A stretch of 64,000 nucleotides of DNA from Herbiconiux sp. A18JL235 (GTDB lineage: Bacteria; Actinomycetota; Actinomycetes; Actinomycetales; Microbacteriaceae), in NCBI RefSeq assembly GCF_040939305.1, contig NZ_CP162511.1, positions 744,001 through 808,000 of the forward strand, in the 5' to 3' direction. This document shows, piece by piece, positions 9,296 through 17,745 of this stretch (positions are counted from its first letter, which is position 1; each line of letters starts with the position of its first letter). The position numbers were made by a program, and so were the translations under genes. The notes under the pieces were generated by a model. It did no database searches. It worked only from the letters and a program-made list of their open reading frames with translations, and had not been told where the DNA came from.

Positions 9296-9309
9296 CGTAT
9301 GACAATACG
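9296..9309. promoter_or_regulatory. Inverted repeat upstream of ABC ATPase gene
   Basis: Perfect dyad CGTAT-GACA-ATACG, 33 bp before the ATPase start, with a further CGTAT half-site near 9267. Position fits a repressor operator over the ABC promoter; TetR or LysR of this island are candidates. Confidence 0.35.
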
Positions 9310-9341
9310 AACGACAGAGGTGTCGTCGAGAGGAAGCGCTG

Positions 9342-10862
9342 ATGATCACGACCGAGGCGAGCCGCGACACCTCGCCGCTGCTGCACATCGAAGGCATGAT
9401 CAAGGACTTCCCGGGCAACCGGGCCCTCGATGACGTGTCGCTCGATGTCCGCAGCGGCGAGGTGGTCGCCGTCGTGGGGCACAACGGGTCGGGCAAGTCG
9501 ACCCTCGTGAAGATCCTCGCCGGGATGTACACCTCCGACGGCGGCACCGTGGAGCTCTCCTCCCACGATGGTGTCGACACCTCGTTGCACATCATCCACC
9601 AAGATCTGGGGCTCGCGAACGAGCTCACGGGCATCGAGAATCTGGGAATCACGCATTACAAGGGCGCGTCGTCGTTCGCGCCCTTCGACCGCAAGAAGGA
9701 GCGGGCCAAGGCCCGCGCGCTGATCAGCCGGTTCGGCGAGCCCTTCGACGTCGACGTGCCGATCAGCAAGCTGGCTCCGGCGCAGCGCTCGATCATCGGC
9801 ATCGCCCGCGCGCTCGACGGGTGGCAGCATCCGCGCAACGTGCTCATCCTCGACGAGCCGACCGAGGCGTTCCACGCTTCGGAGGTGAAGGTGCTGTTCG
9901 ACGCGGTGAAGAAGCTCGCGGCCGACGGTGCGGGTGTGATCTTCATCTCGCATCGGCTCGACGAGGTGCTCGATCTCGCCGACCGTGTGGTCGTGCTGCG
10001 CGACGGCCGCAAGGTCGCCGACGTGGAGCGGGTCGGGCTCGACCACGACCGGCTCGTCTCCTACGTCACCGGTATCCCGGTGGGTGAGGCCGAGCATGGC
10101 GAGAACGCGCGGGTGCACGGCGACGTCGTGCTCGAGATCCGCGGCCTCGCCGGTGAGATCCTCGACGGCATCGACCTGCGGGTGAGTGCGGGCGAGGTCG
10201 TCGGTGTCGCCGGTGTGCTCGGCTCCGGTCGTGAGGCGCTGCCGGCGATGATCTTCGGATCGGTGCCCGCTGACGTCGACTCGTTCACCTTGGCGGGGAA
10301 GTCGTATCTGAAGCGTTCACCGGGGGAGAGCATCCGTCGTGGTGTCGCGTTCGTGCCGGGTGACCGGGCCAAGCTGGGTTCGGTGCGGCCGATGACGGCG
10401 CGCGAGAACGTGACGCTTCCCGAACTGAAGTCGCTGACCACGGGGCTCGGTGCCATCAGCACCGCCCGGGAGAAGGCGCACGCGGCGTCGCTCGTGGAGG
10501 CGTATGACGTGAAGCCGCCGCGGGCGGAGCAGGTGTTCCAGCAGTTCTCGGGCGGTAATCAGCAGAAGATCGTGTTCGCGAAGTGGCTGCGGAACAAGCC
10601 GCGGTTGCTGCTGCTCGAAGAGCCCACTCAGGGTGTCGACATCGGCGCGAAGCAGGCGATCTACGACGCGATCGACGGCGCGGCCGAGGGTGGGGCGGGC
10701 GTGCTCGTGTGCTCCTCCGAGGCGAAGGAGCTGGTGCGGCTGTGTGATCGCGTGCTGGTGCTGCGCGACGGGAGGATCGCCGCTGAACTGGCGGGCGACG
10801 AGCTGACGGAGACGCGGCTGGTCATCGAAGGCTATGGATTGAAGAGCGAGGACGAGCAGTGA
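9342..10862 (+). CDS. Ribose-type ABC transporter ATPase (two ABC domains)
   Basis: A 506-residue RbsA/MglA-like ATPase with duplicated nucleotide-binding domains. The first half has Walker A GHNGSGKST near residue 47 and Walker B LILDEPT near 170. The second half has a degenerate P-loop (GVLGSGRE), a clean signature SGGNQQK near 405 and LLLEEPT. This asymmetry is normal for the family. The stop overlaps the permease start by 4 bp (GTGA). It would energise import together with the binding protein at 4240-5406. Confidence 0.92.
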   Translation: MITTEASRDTSPLLHIEGMIKDFPGNRALDDVSLDVRSGEVVAVVGHNGSGKSTLVKILAGMYTSDGGTVELSSHDGVDTSLHIIHQDLGLANELTGIENLGITHYKGASSFAPFDRKKERAKARALISRFGEPFDVDVPISKLAPAQRSIIGIARALDGWQHPRNVLILDEPTEAFHASEVKVLFDAVKKLAADGAGVIFISHRLDEVLDLADRVVVLRDGRKVADVERVGLDHDRLVSYVTGIPVGEAEHGENARVHGDVVLEIRGLAGEILDGIDLRVSAGEVVGVAGVLGSGREALPAMIFGSVPADVDSFTLAGKSYLKRSPGESIRRGVAFVPGDRAKLGSVRPMTARENVTLPELKSLTTGLGAISTAREKAHAASLVEAYDVKPPRAEQVFQQFSGGNQQKIVFAKWLRNKPRLLLLEEPTQGVDIGAKQAIYDAIDGAAEGGAGVLVCSSEAKELVRLCDRVLVLRDGRIAAELAGDELTETRLVIEGYGLKSEDEQ

Positions 10863-11941
10863 AGAAGACCGAAGCAATCAACCTCGCGGAGGAACCCGAC
10901 GTGCGGTCGGGCCCGAAGCGCGGTGGCCTGGCGGCGGCGCTGTCGTTCCGCAACATCAGCGCGATCTACATCTTCATCGTGCTGTTCGCGGTGTTCGCCA
11001 TCATCACCCCGCGCACCTTCCTCACCCCCGGCACCTGGCTGGTGCTGCTGGATGCGCAGTCGATCACCGTGCTCGCGGCGATCGCGGTGCTCATCCCACT
11101 GGTCAACGGTGTGTTCAACCTCGCGATCGGTGCGGAGGTCGGGTTCGCGGTCATCCTCGTGGCGGTGCTGCAGACGAAGCTGCAGCTGCCGTGGGGCATC
11201 GCGATCCCGCTGACCATCCTGGTGGGTGCCCTCATCGGCATCGTGTCGGGCCTCATCATCACGAAAGGGCGCATCGACTCGTTCATCGCCACCCTCGGCA
11301 TGAGCTCGATCCTGCTCGCGGGGCTGGCGTTCCTGTCGGAGAACCGGCAGATCATCGGTCTCGAAGACGGGTTCCGCCTCTTCGCCACCGGCGGCCTGCC
11401 GCTCGTTCCCGACAACCCCGCGTTCAAGCTCACGAACCCGGTGTTCATCATGCTGCTGGTCGCGCTCGTGGTCTGGTACGTGCTCGAGCGCACCCCCGTC
11501 GGTCGGCGCATGTACGCGGCCGGGTACAACCCCGACGGCGCCCGCCTCTCGGGCGTGAACGTCGCCCGGCTGCAGATCGCGTCGCTGGTCGCCGGCGGCA
11601 TCATCGCCGCCCTCGCCGGTGTGCTGCTGGCCTCCCGCATCAACGCGGGAGACCCGACCGTGGGCCCGGGCCTGCTGCTGCCCGCCCTCACCGCCGTGTT
11701 CCTCGGATCGACCCAGTTCAAAGGCGGCCGCTTCAACGTGTGGGGCACCGTCATCTCGGTGTACGTGCTCGCCGTGGGCATCAAGGGCCTCCAGCTCCTC
11801 GGCGCCCAGAACTGGGTCAGCGACCTGTTCAACGGCGTCGCCCTCCTCGCCGCCGTGGGCCTGTCGCGCTGGGAGCGCACCGCGAAGCGCGGTGCCGCCA
11901 TCCGCCGCGCCACCCCCACCTTCGGCCGCAAGAAGGCGTAG
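10859..11941 (+). CDS. Ribose-type ABC transporter permease
   Basis: A 360-residue RbsC-like integral membrane protein with about nine or ten hydrophobic segments and the BPD_transp_2 pattern (NLAIGAEVGFA near residue 85, GRIDSFIATLGM near 135, RRMYAAGYNPDGARLSGV near 218). The GTG start overlaps the ATPase stop. Only one permease gene is present, so the channel would be a homodimer, as for ribose transporters. It converges on the SDR gene 24 bp away. Confidence 0.92.
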   Translation: MKKTEAINLAEEPDVRSGPKRGGLAAALSFRNISAIYIFIVLFAVFAIITPRTFLTPGTWLVLLDAQSITVLAAIAVLIPLVNGVFNLAIGAEVGFAVILVAVLQTKLQLPWGIAIPLTILVGALIGIVSGLIITKGRIDSFIATLGMSSILLAGLAFLSENRQIIGLEDGFRLFATGGLPLVPDNPAFKLTNPVFIMLLVALVVWYVLERTPVGRRMYAAGYNPDGARLSGVNVARLQIASLVAGGIIAALAGVLLASRINAGDPTVGPGLLLPALTAVFLGSTQFKGGRFNVWGTVISVYVLAVGIKGLQLLGAQNWVSDLFNGVALLAAVGLSRWERTAKRGAAIRRATPTFGRKKA

Positions 11942-11965
11942 CGCCCGGCGTAGTGCGACGGCGAC

Positions 11966-12760
11966 TCAGTCGAAGCTCTTCTCGATTCGTCGATGCCGCG
12001 AAACCACCTGCTCGCGCCACTCCGGGTGAGTCGTGGTCAACGCGACGCCCGACGCGAGAGCCTGAAGAGCATTCGCCGCGGCGTCATCCGCGCTGATCCA
12101 CCGGCGATCAGAGATATCCGGCGAAGTGGTCTCCTGACGCGATGTCACGGGCCGGCCACGCCGATTGCGGTCGCTCGAACCCAAACGGGTTGCGACCGGT
12201 CCGGGGAGAAAGAGTGTCACGGCGATGCCGTCCACGGCCAGTTCCTCGGTCAGCACCTCCGCATAGGCGCCGACCGCTGCCTTCGTTGCGGCATATGCGC
12301 CCATTCCTGCTTCCGGAACGACGCCTGCGACCGAGCCGGTGATGAGAAGCCGGCCCGTCGTTCGGCGAAGGTGCGGAACGAAAAAATCGACGATGTTGAT
12401 GGTGCCGAACAGGTTGACGCTGATCAGCCAGTCCCAATCGCTCCGTTCTGTGTCAGAGAGGCTTCCGAGCATCGCGACACCGGCAGTCGTGATCACAAGG
12501 TCGACGCCACCGAGTTCCGCTGCCGCGAGGCCGGCGAAATGTGCAGTGCTAGACCGATTGCTCACATCGACAACAGCGGCTCCCACCCCGATTTCGGCGG
12601 CGGCAGCGTCGAGAGCGCCGGTCTCGATGTCCCCGATCATGACCCGAGCGTCGCGCCCGACCAAGGCTCGCGCGAGAGCCAGCCCCATCCCCGAAGCGCC
12701 GCCCACGACGACCGCCCGCATCCCGCTCAGGGTCTCCAGTGACGCCACCTCGTGACTCAT
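11966..12760 (-). CDS. Short-chain dehydrogenase/reductase
   Basis: A 264-residue classical SDR: cofactor motif GGASGMG near residue 20, acidic residue GDIE at the end of beta-2 (NAD preference likely), catalytic Ser in LLITGSVAG near 145 and YAATK (Tyr/Lys) near 158. Its start overlaps the folD stop by 4 bp (ATGA), so the two are co-translated. The substrate is unknown. In context it may oxidise an alcohol or aldehyde made from the demethylated compound. Confidence 0.87.
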   Translation of the reverse strand: MSHEVASLETLSGMRAVVVGGASGMGLALARALVGRDARVMIGDIETGALDAAAAEIGVGAAVVDVSNRSSTAHFAGLAAAELGGVDLVITTAGVAMLGSLSDTERSDWDWLISVNLFGTINIVDFFVPHLRRTTGRLLITGSVAGVVPEAGMGAYAATKAAVGAYAEVLTEELAVDGIAVTLFLPGPVATRLGSSDRNRRGRPVTSRQETTSPDISDRRWISADDAAANALQALASGVALTTTHPEWREQVVSRHRRIEKSFD

Positions 12761-13605
12761 CGGACGCCGCCTTCCGCGGCGAGCATCGTGTTACGGAGCA
12801 GCATGGCTATCGTCATGGGACCCACGCCGCCAGGGACCGGGGTGATACGCCCAGCTCTCGTGGCTACCGTCGCGAAATCGACATCACCGATCAGCCCCTT
12901 CGGCGTTCGATGGATTCCGACGTCGATGACGGCGGCACCTTCCTTGACGGCATCACCGGTCAGCAGACCAGGGACACCGGCCGCCGCTACGACGACATCC
13001 GCAGCGCGAGTGAGCTCGCGCAGATCGCGGGTGCGAGAGTGTGTCATGACGACGGTGGCGTCGCGTTGTAGAAGCATCTGCGCCACCGGCTTCCCCACCA
13101 GATTCGAACGGCCGATGACAGCGCAGAGCGCGCCGGACAGCGGCGTTGCGCACGAATCGAGCAGCTCCATCACGCCGAGGGGGGTACAGGGCCGAAGGCC
13201 GGGCTCAGCAAGCAACAGGCGACCGGCATTGACCTCAGTGAGGCCATCGACGTCCTTGTGTGGCGGAATCTCGCTGATCAACGCCGCGGCATTGAGGTGT
13301 CGGGGAAGGGGAAGCTGGAGCAGGATGCCCGAGACCGCATCATTTCTTGCGAAGTTACGGATGGTCTCGGCGACATCGTGCTGGGATGACGACGCAGGAA
13401 GATGCCGATGGAACTCGGCCATTCCGACGGCAAGCGACATGCGTCGCTTGGTCGCGACGTAGACCTCCGACGCGGGGTCATCGCCGACCAGCACCGTTGC
13501 AAGCCCCGGTACTCGATCCGCGCTCTGCCGGAGGGCTGCGACTCGTCGAGCCACCTCTTCCCGAACCCGCCTCGCCACCGCAGCGCCGTCGAGTATCTCT
13601 GCCAT
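12757..13605 (-). CDS. folD: Methylenetetrahydrofolate dehydrogenase/cyclohydrolase FolD
   Basis: A 282-residue FolD, the usual length. It interconverts 5,10-methylene-, methenyl- and 10-formyl-THF. Landmarks: YVATKRRMS with the catalytic Lys near residue 53, LLQLPLP near 97, and the NADP-binding stretch VIGRSNLVGKPVAQMLL near 158. The ATG at 13605 has GGAG 6 nt upstream; a second ATG at 13608 is possible. It is divergent from metF. In the O-demethylase island it would carry methylene-THF on to formyl-THF. A second, housekeeping folD probably exists elsewhere; that is inference. Confidence 0.92.
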   Translation of the reverse strand: MAEILDGAAVARRVREEVARRVAALRQSADRVPGLATVLVGDDPASEVYVATKRRMSLAVGMAEFHRHLPASSSQHDVAETIRNFARNDAVSGILLQLPLPRHLNAAALISEIPPHKDVDGLTEVNAGRLLLAEPGLRPCTPLGVMELLDSCATPLSGALCAVIGRSNLVGKPVAQMLLQRDATVVMTHSRTRDLRELTRAADVVVAAAGVPGLLTGDAVKEGAAVIDVGIHRTPKGLIGDVDFATVATRAGRITPVPGGVGPMTIAMLLRNTMLAAEGGVR

Positions 13606-13661
13606 CATCTTCTCCACGCCCGTCTCACCTTCATCCACCTGGCCCTTCTCAAAAATGAAAG

Positions 13662-13681
13662 ACTGTGTCAACATGCTATAG
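13662..13681. promoter_or_regulatory. Element shared with the O-demethylase promoter
   Basis: The 10-mer CAACATGCTA at 13669-13678 occurs in reverse orientation at 5486-5495. Over 20 positions the two sites agree in 15. It lies in the folD/metF divergent region and overlaps a TATAG that could be part of a -10 box. Likely operator for a regulator of the whole island. Confidence 0.5.
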
Positions 13682-13786
13682 ACTCTTACAAAATATTCCA
13701 CCGCTATCCCTATCCGACCGAGAAGCTCACGGCGTTGTGGGCTGGACGGATAGTGAAGCGGAACTCGAGCAAGGATGACGAGCCCC

Positions 13787-14659
13787 ATGACCGACGCACG
13801 AACGTTTCCCACGGATTCACCCCCGGCACGTCTGCTCGAGGACTTTTCCGTGGAGATCACCGGGAAGGACGCTGATACCTTCATCGCCTCGGCGGGCTCA
13901 CTCCCGCCACGAACTCGGGTGAATGTCACGTTCCTCGCCAGCGAGACCCTTGACGTGCGTCGAGCGGCAGCGCGGACCGTCGCCTCGCACGGGCACCTCC
14001 CGATGCCTCATGTGGCCGCCCGCCGGCTCGCAAGCGTGGATGAGCTCCAGAATTCGCTCTCAGCCTTCGCTGACGACGGCACGAGTGACAGTCTTTTCGT
14101 CATCGCGGGCGACCCCGCCACACCTGTCGGCCCGTTCGACGGGGCCGCCGACGTCATCGAGGCGGCAGACCTCCGCGCGCACGCGGTGACACGAGTCGGC
14201 ATCAGTGGATATCCGGAGGGGCACCCCGACATCCCTGATTCCGAGTTGGACGCCGCCCTTGATCGCAAGGTTCAGAGCATCCGCGACCAAGGCATCCGAG
14301 GCGAGTTCATTACTCAATTCGGCTTCGACACCGAGCCGGTCCTCCGCTGGATCGAGTATGTACGAGCGAAAGGCATCGACTGGCCCATCCGGGTCGGCGT
14401 CCCGGGCCCGGCCGGCATCAAGCGACTCATCAGCTATGCGTCGCGCTTCGGGGTCGCTTCGAGCGCCGGGATCGCGAAGAAGTACGGCTTCTCGATCACG
14501 AATCTGCTCGGCACGGCCGGCCCCGATCGCTTCATCGAGGAGCTCGCCGCTCGTTACGACGAATCGTCACACGGCGACCTCAAACTGCACTTCTACACCT
14601 TCGGTGGCCTCAAGGCCACAGCGGAATGGATTCAGAGATTTCAGGAGCCAACCCGATGA
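13787..14659 (+). CDS. metF: Methylenetetrahydrofolate reductase-like protein
   Basis: A 290-residue TIM-barrel flavoprotein of the MetF family. Landmarks: EITGKD near the N-terminus, LFVIAGDPATPVGPF near residue 110, GISGYPEGHP near 142, the RDQGIRGEFITQFGFD stretch near 170 and FYTFGG at the C-terminus. In the cell's methionine pathway MetF makes methyl-THF. In O-demethylation clusters it is thought to run in reverse, oxidising methyl-THF. The start could also be the ATG at 13775. Its stop overlaps the purU start (ATGA), and spacing shows one operon onward to pabB. Confidence 0.87.
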   Translation: MTDARTFPTDSPPARLLEDFSVEITGKDADTFIASAGSLPPRTRVNVTFLASETLDVRRAAARTVASHGHLPMPHVAARRLASVDELQNSLSAFADDGTSDSLFVIAGDPATPVGPFDGAADVIEAADLRAHAVTRVGISGYPEGHPDIPDSELDAALDRKVQSIRDQGIRGEFITQFGFDTEPVLRWIEYVRAKGIDWPIRVGVPGPAGIKRLISYASRFGVASSAGIAKKYGFSITNLLGTAGPDRFIEELAARYDESSHGDLKLHFYTFGGLKATAEWIQRFQEPTR

Positions 14660-15570
14660 GCGCCGAGCTGCAGACGGCACCGCGCCCGGCCTTCCAGAAC
14701 GTCGATCGTCGGCGACCCTCGCGTGCTTGTCTCATCGTGCACGGCACAGATAAGCCGGGCATCGTTGCGGAGATCACCGGAGTGATCCGATCGCACGGAG
14801 GCAATATCGTCTCGCTCGACCAGTACTCCGATGACCCCGACGGCGGGGACTTCTTTCAGCGGACGGTCTTCGAGATCGTCGACCTGGCTGCCATCCGCGA
14901 GGCTCTCGAATCCGACTTGCAGAAGTTGATCTCTCAGCAGCTCGGACTGGTGTGGCGGATCTCGGATCTCGATGCGCCCAAGCGGGTCGCCATTTTCGTC
15001 TCGAAGTCCGACCACTGCCTGCTCGACCTCTTGTGGCGTCAACGACGGGGTGAGCTGCCGATCCACGTGGCAATGGTCATCTCGAACCACTCCGACACCG
15101 CCGACGACGTCCGCAGCTTCGGGATCCCGTTCTTCCACGTTCCCTCAGCAGGTCCCGACAAGTCAGCGGCTGAAGAGGAACATCTGCGGCTGCTCCGCGG
15201 CAACGTCGACTTCGTGGTTCTAGCGCGTTACATGCAGATCCTCTCCGGCTCGTTCATCGACGCGGTCGGCGTGCCGATCATCAATATCCACCACTCGTTC
15301 CTTCCGGCTTTCATCGGAGCTGGACCGTACGCCCGAGCCAAGGAACGCGGCGTGAAACTCGTCGGCGCCACAGCGCACTACGTCACGACAGATCTCGACG
15401 AGGGCCCCATCATCGAACAGGACGTCGTGCGTGTGTCTCACTCGGACACGGCAGCCGACCTGCAACGTCGAGGTGCCGATGTCGAGCGGGCCGTGCTGAC
15501 CCGGGCCGTCGAGTGGCACGCTCAGGATCGGGTGATCCGTCGGGCGAACCACACGGTCGTCTTCAACTGA
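14656..15570 (+). CDS. purU: Formyltetrahydrofolate deformylase PurU
   Basis: A 304-residue protein with an N-terminal ACT domain (LIVHGTDKPGIVAEITGVI near residue 37) and a C-terminal formyltransferase fold (RVAIFVSKSDHCLLDLLWR near 115, NIHHSFLPAF near 212, GATAHYVTTDLDEGPII near 236, the last with the catalytic His/Asp). It hydrolyses 10-formyl-THF to formate and THF. Here it would close the C1 disposal route by freeing the cofactor. AGGAG lies 8 nt before the ATG, inside the end of metF. Confidence 0.93.
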   Translation: MSAELQTAPRPAFQNVDRRRPSRACLIVHGTDKPGIVAEITGVIRSHGGNIVSLDQYSDDPDGGDFFQRTVFEIVDLAAIREALESDLQKLISQQLGLVWRISDLDAPKRVAIFVSKSDHCLLDLLWRQRRGELPIHVAMVISNHSDTADDVRSFGIPFFHVPSAGPDKSAAEEEHLRLLRGNVDFVVLARYMQILSGSFIDAVGVPIINIHHSFLPAFIGAGPYARAKERGVKLVGATAHYVTTDLDEGPIIEQDVVRVSHSDTAADLQRRGADVERAVLTRAVEWHAQDRVIRRANHTVVFN

Positions 15571-15589
15571 GAGACCTGGTTGGTGAGTC

Positions 15590-16942
15590 GTGGCAGTCCG
15601 AGAAGAACTCGACGCGCGAGCTGGCGAGAACATGCCGGCACCCAGGCTTGACCCCGTTCGACGATGCCTGCGCGAACTCGGTGATCCCCAGAAGGCTGCG
15701 CCGATGGTGCATGTCACTGGCACGAATGGGAAGACGTCCACGACCCGCCTGATCGAAGCTGTGCTTCGCGGACACGGGGTCCGTACGGGAATGTTCACGA
15801 GCCCCCACCTCGTAGATGTGTCTGAGCGCATCTGCGTGGATGCAGTCCCGGTGTCGGATGACATCCTCGAAACAGTTTGGATTTCGGTCGCTGGTGTCGT
15901 GAAAGCCAAGGACGCCCGGCTCGCAGACGCCGGAGATCCGCGCTTGACATTTTTCGAGGTTCTCGTCGTTCTGGCGTTCGCAGTTTTCAAGCACCTTCGC
16001 GTGCAGGCGCTCGTCGTCGAGGTAGGGCTCGGAGGCGAATGGGATGCGACGAATGCAGCCGACGGTGATGTCGCCGTCTTCACCCCCGTGGACATCGATC
16101 ACAGTCCACTGCTCGGATCGACTGTCGCCGAGATCGCGCGCACGAAGGCTGGGATCATCAAGACGGGGGCGCTCGTCGTGAGCGCTGCGCAGGTGGTGGA
16201 GGCTAGTCGTGAGATCGAACGAGCGGCGGCATCGAAGGGCGCTCGGTTCGCGGTCGAAGGGACGGATTTCGAGGTACTCGCCCGTGAGCTCGGAACTGCC
16301 GAGCAGATCGTCGCGCTCCGTACGGCAGCCGGTCGGCTCTGCCGCGTCGAGGTGGCTCTGGGGGGTGCATATCAGGCACAGAACATCGGGGTGGCGATCA
16401 GCGCAGCCGAGGGACTGTTGGCGTCGGGCGCCGTGATGTCGGAGAGCCGCCAATCGCTGGAGTTCGACGAGAATGCCGTGCGCAGCGGCCTGGCGACGGT
16501 GACCAATCCCGGTCGGTTCGAAACCGTGTTGACAGATCCCACAGTCATCATCGACGCTGCCCACAACCCTCACGGAATCGCAGCCACCATCGACGCGGTG
16601 AGGCAGATCGCCGGAAGCTGCACCCCGGTGGTGCTCCTGGCAGTTCTGCGCGACAAGGACTGTCGTGCCATGGTGGCGCGCCTCGCACAGGTCGCCGAGA
16701 CGTTCGTCATCACTCAGACCAGCTCGATTCGATCGATGAGTTGTCGCGAGCTCGGCGGCCTCGTGCGATGGGTTGCCCCGGATGCTCGCATCGTAGTCGT
16801 TCCAGACCCCGCGGAAGCCGTCGACCGGGCCAGAGACCTGGCAGGCAGCGACGGCCTTGTGCTCGCCACAGGCACGGTGACGTTGATGAGTTCTGTCCGG
16901 GCGACGCGCAACGATGACTCCGCAGGGCGGTGCCAACGATGA
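15590..16942 (+). CDS. folC: Folylpolyglutamate/dihydrofolate synthase FolC
   Basis: A 450-residue Mur-ligase-like ATPase. Landmarks: P-loop VTGTNGKTSTT near residue 42, TSPHLVDVSERI near 71, VEVGLGGEWDATN near 141 and DAAHNPHG near 325. It adds glutamate to folates, and in many bacteria also makes dihydrofolate. The GTG start has only a weak ribosome site, 20 nt after purU. Polyglutamylation would keep THF in the cell and suit the O-demethylase. A probable second copy of a housekeeping gene. Confidence 0.92.
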   Translation: MAVREELDARAGENMPAPRLDPVRRCLRELGDPQKAAPMVHVTGTNGKTSTTRLIEAVLRGHGVRTGMFTSPHLVDVSERICVDAVPVSDDILETVWISVAGVVKAKDARLADAGDPRLTFFEVLVVLAFAVFKHLRVQALVVEVGLGGEWDATNAADGDVAVFTPVDIDHSPLLGSTVAEIARTKAGIIKTGALVVSAAQVVEASREIERAAASKGARFAVEGTDFEVLARELGTAEQIVALRTAAGRLCRVEVALGGAYQAQNIGVAISAAEGLLASGAVMSESRQSLEFDENAVRSGLATVTNPGRFETVLTDPTVIIDAAHNPHGIAATIDAVRQIAGSCTPVVLLAVLRDKDCRAMVARLAQVAETFVITQTSSIRSMSCRELGGLVRWVAPDARIVVVPDPAEAVDRARDLAGSDGLVLATGTVTLMSSVRATRNDDSAGRCQR

Positions 16943-17745
16943 GTCTGGTGGTCATGGGCATCCTGAACGTCACGCCCGATTCCTTCAGTGATGGTGGCCG
17001 GTTCACCGGGCTCGAGTCGGCGGTCGAGCATGCGGGTCGTTTGACTGCCTCGGGTGCGGACATCGTCGACGTGGGAGGTGAGTCCACTCGCCCTGGAGCC
17101 GTGCCGGTTCCAACAGATGTCGAACTCCGTCGAGTCCTGCCTGTGGTGCGTGCCTTGGTCGAGACCGGAGTGAAGGTGAGCATCGACACGCAGAAAGCGG
17201 TTGTTGCCCGCGCAGCCCTTGAGGCGGGTGCGGGCATCATCAACGATGTCACGGGCGGAGCCGATCCTGAGATGAAGTCGGCTGTTGCGGCAGCGGGTGT
17301 GCCTGTCGTGATCGCACATTCCCGGGGACCCAGCGCGCTGCCGGGTGAGTACAGCGACGTTTCGCGTGACGTGGTACAGGATCTGGCCGCGCGAGCCCGC
17401 GCCTTCGAACATGCGGGGGTGGAGCCCAGCTCGATCATTCTCGACCCTGGGCTGGGCTTCTCGAAGACGCCGCAGCAGAACTGGGAGTTGCTCCGACACC
17501 TGAACGCCTTGCAGTCCCTCGGATACCCCGTTCTCATAGGTGCTTCGCGCAAACGGTTCCTGCGCACCTTCGTCGACACGCCGGAGCCGGCCTCCCCGGA
17601 ACTCGATGAGGTCAGCGCAATGCTCACCGCGGTGGTCTTGTCGCGGTTCGAGCTGTGGGGCGTCCGCACGCACGTTCCGCGTCTGGCGAGGGTGGCTCAA
17701 CGGCTGGTGGATGCGCTCGACTCATTCGAGGGCACTGCTCGATGA
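16939..17745 (+). CDS. folP: Dihydropteroate synthase FolP
   Basis: A 268-residue TIM-barrel enzyme joining p-aminobenzoate to hydroxymethyl-dihydropterin diphosphate. Landmarks: MGILNVTPDSFSDGG at the start, VDVGGESTRPGA near residue 47, INDVTGG near 104, LDPGLGFSKT near 172 and IGASRKRFL near 203. The ATG overlaps the folC stop (ATGA), preferred over the upstream GTG at 16930. No folE, folB or folK is present here, so the pterin part must come from genes elsewhere. Confidence 0.93.
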   Translation: MSLVVMGILNVTPDSFSDGGRFTGLESAVEHAGRLTASGADIVDVGGESTRPGAVPVPTDVELRRVLPVVRALVETGVKVSIDTQKAVVARAALEAGAGIINDVTGGADPEMKSAVAAAGVPVVIAHSRGPSALPGEYSDVSRDVVQDLAARARAFEHAGVEPSSIILDPGLGFSKTPQQNWELLRHLNALQSLGYPVLIGASRKRFLRTFVDTPEPASPELDEVSAMLTAVVLSRFELWGVRTHVPRLARVAQRLVDALDSFEGTAR

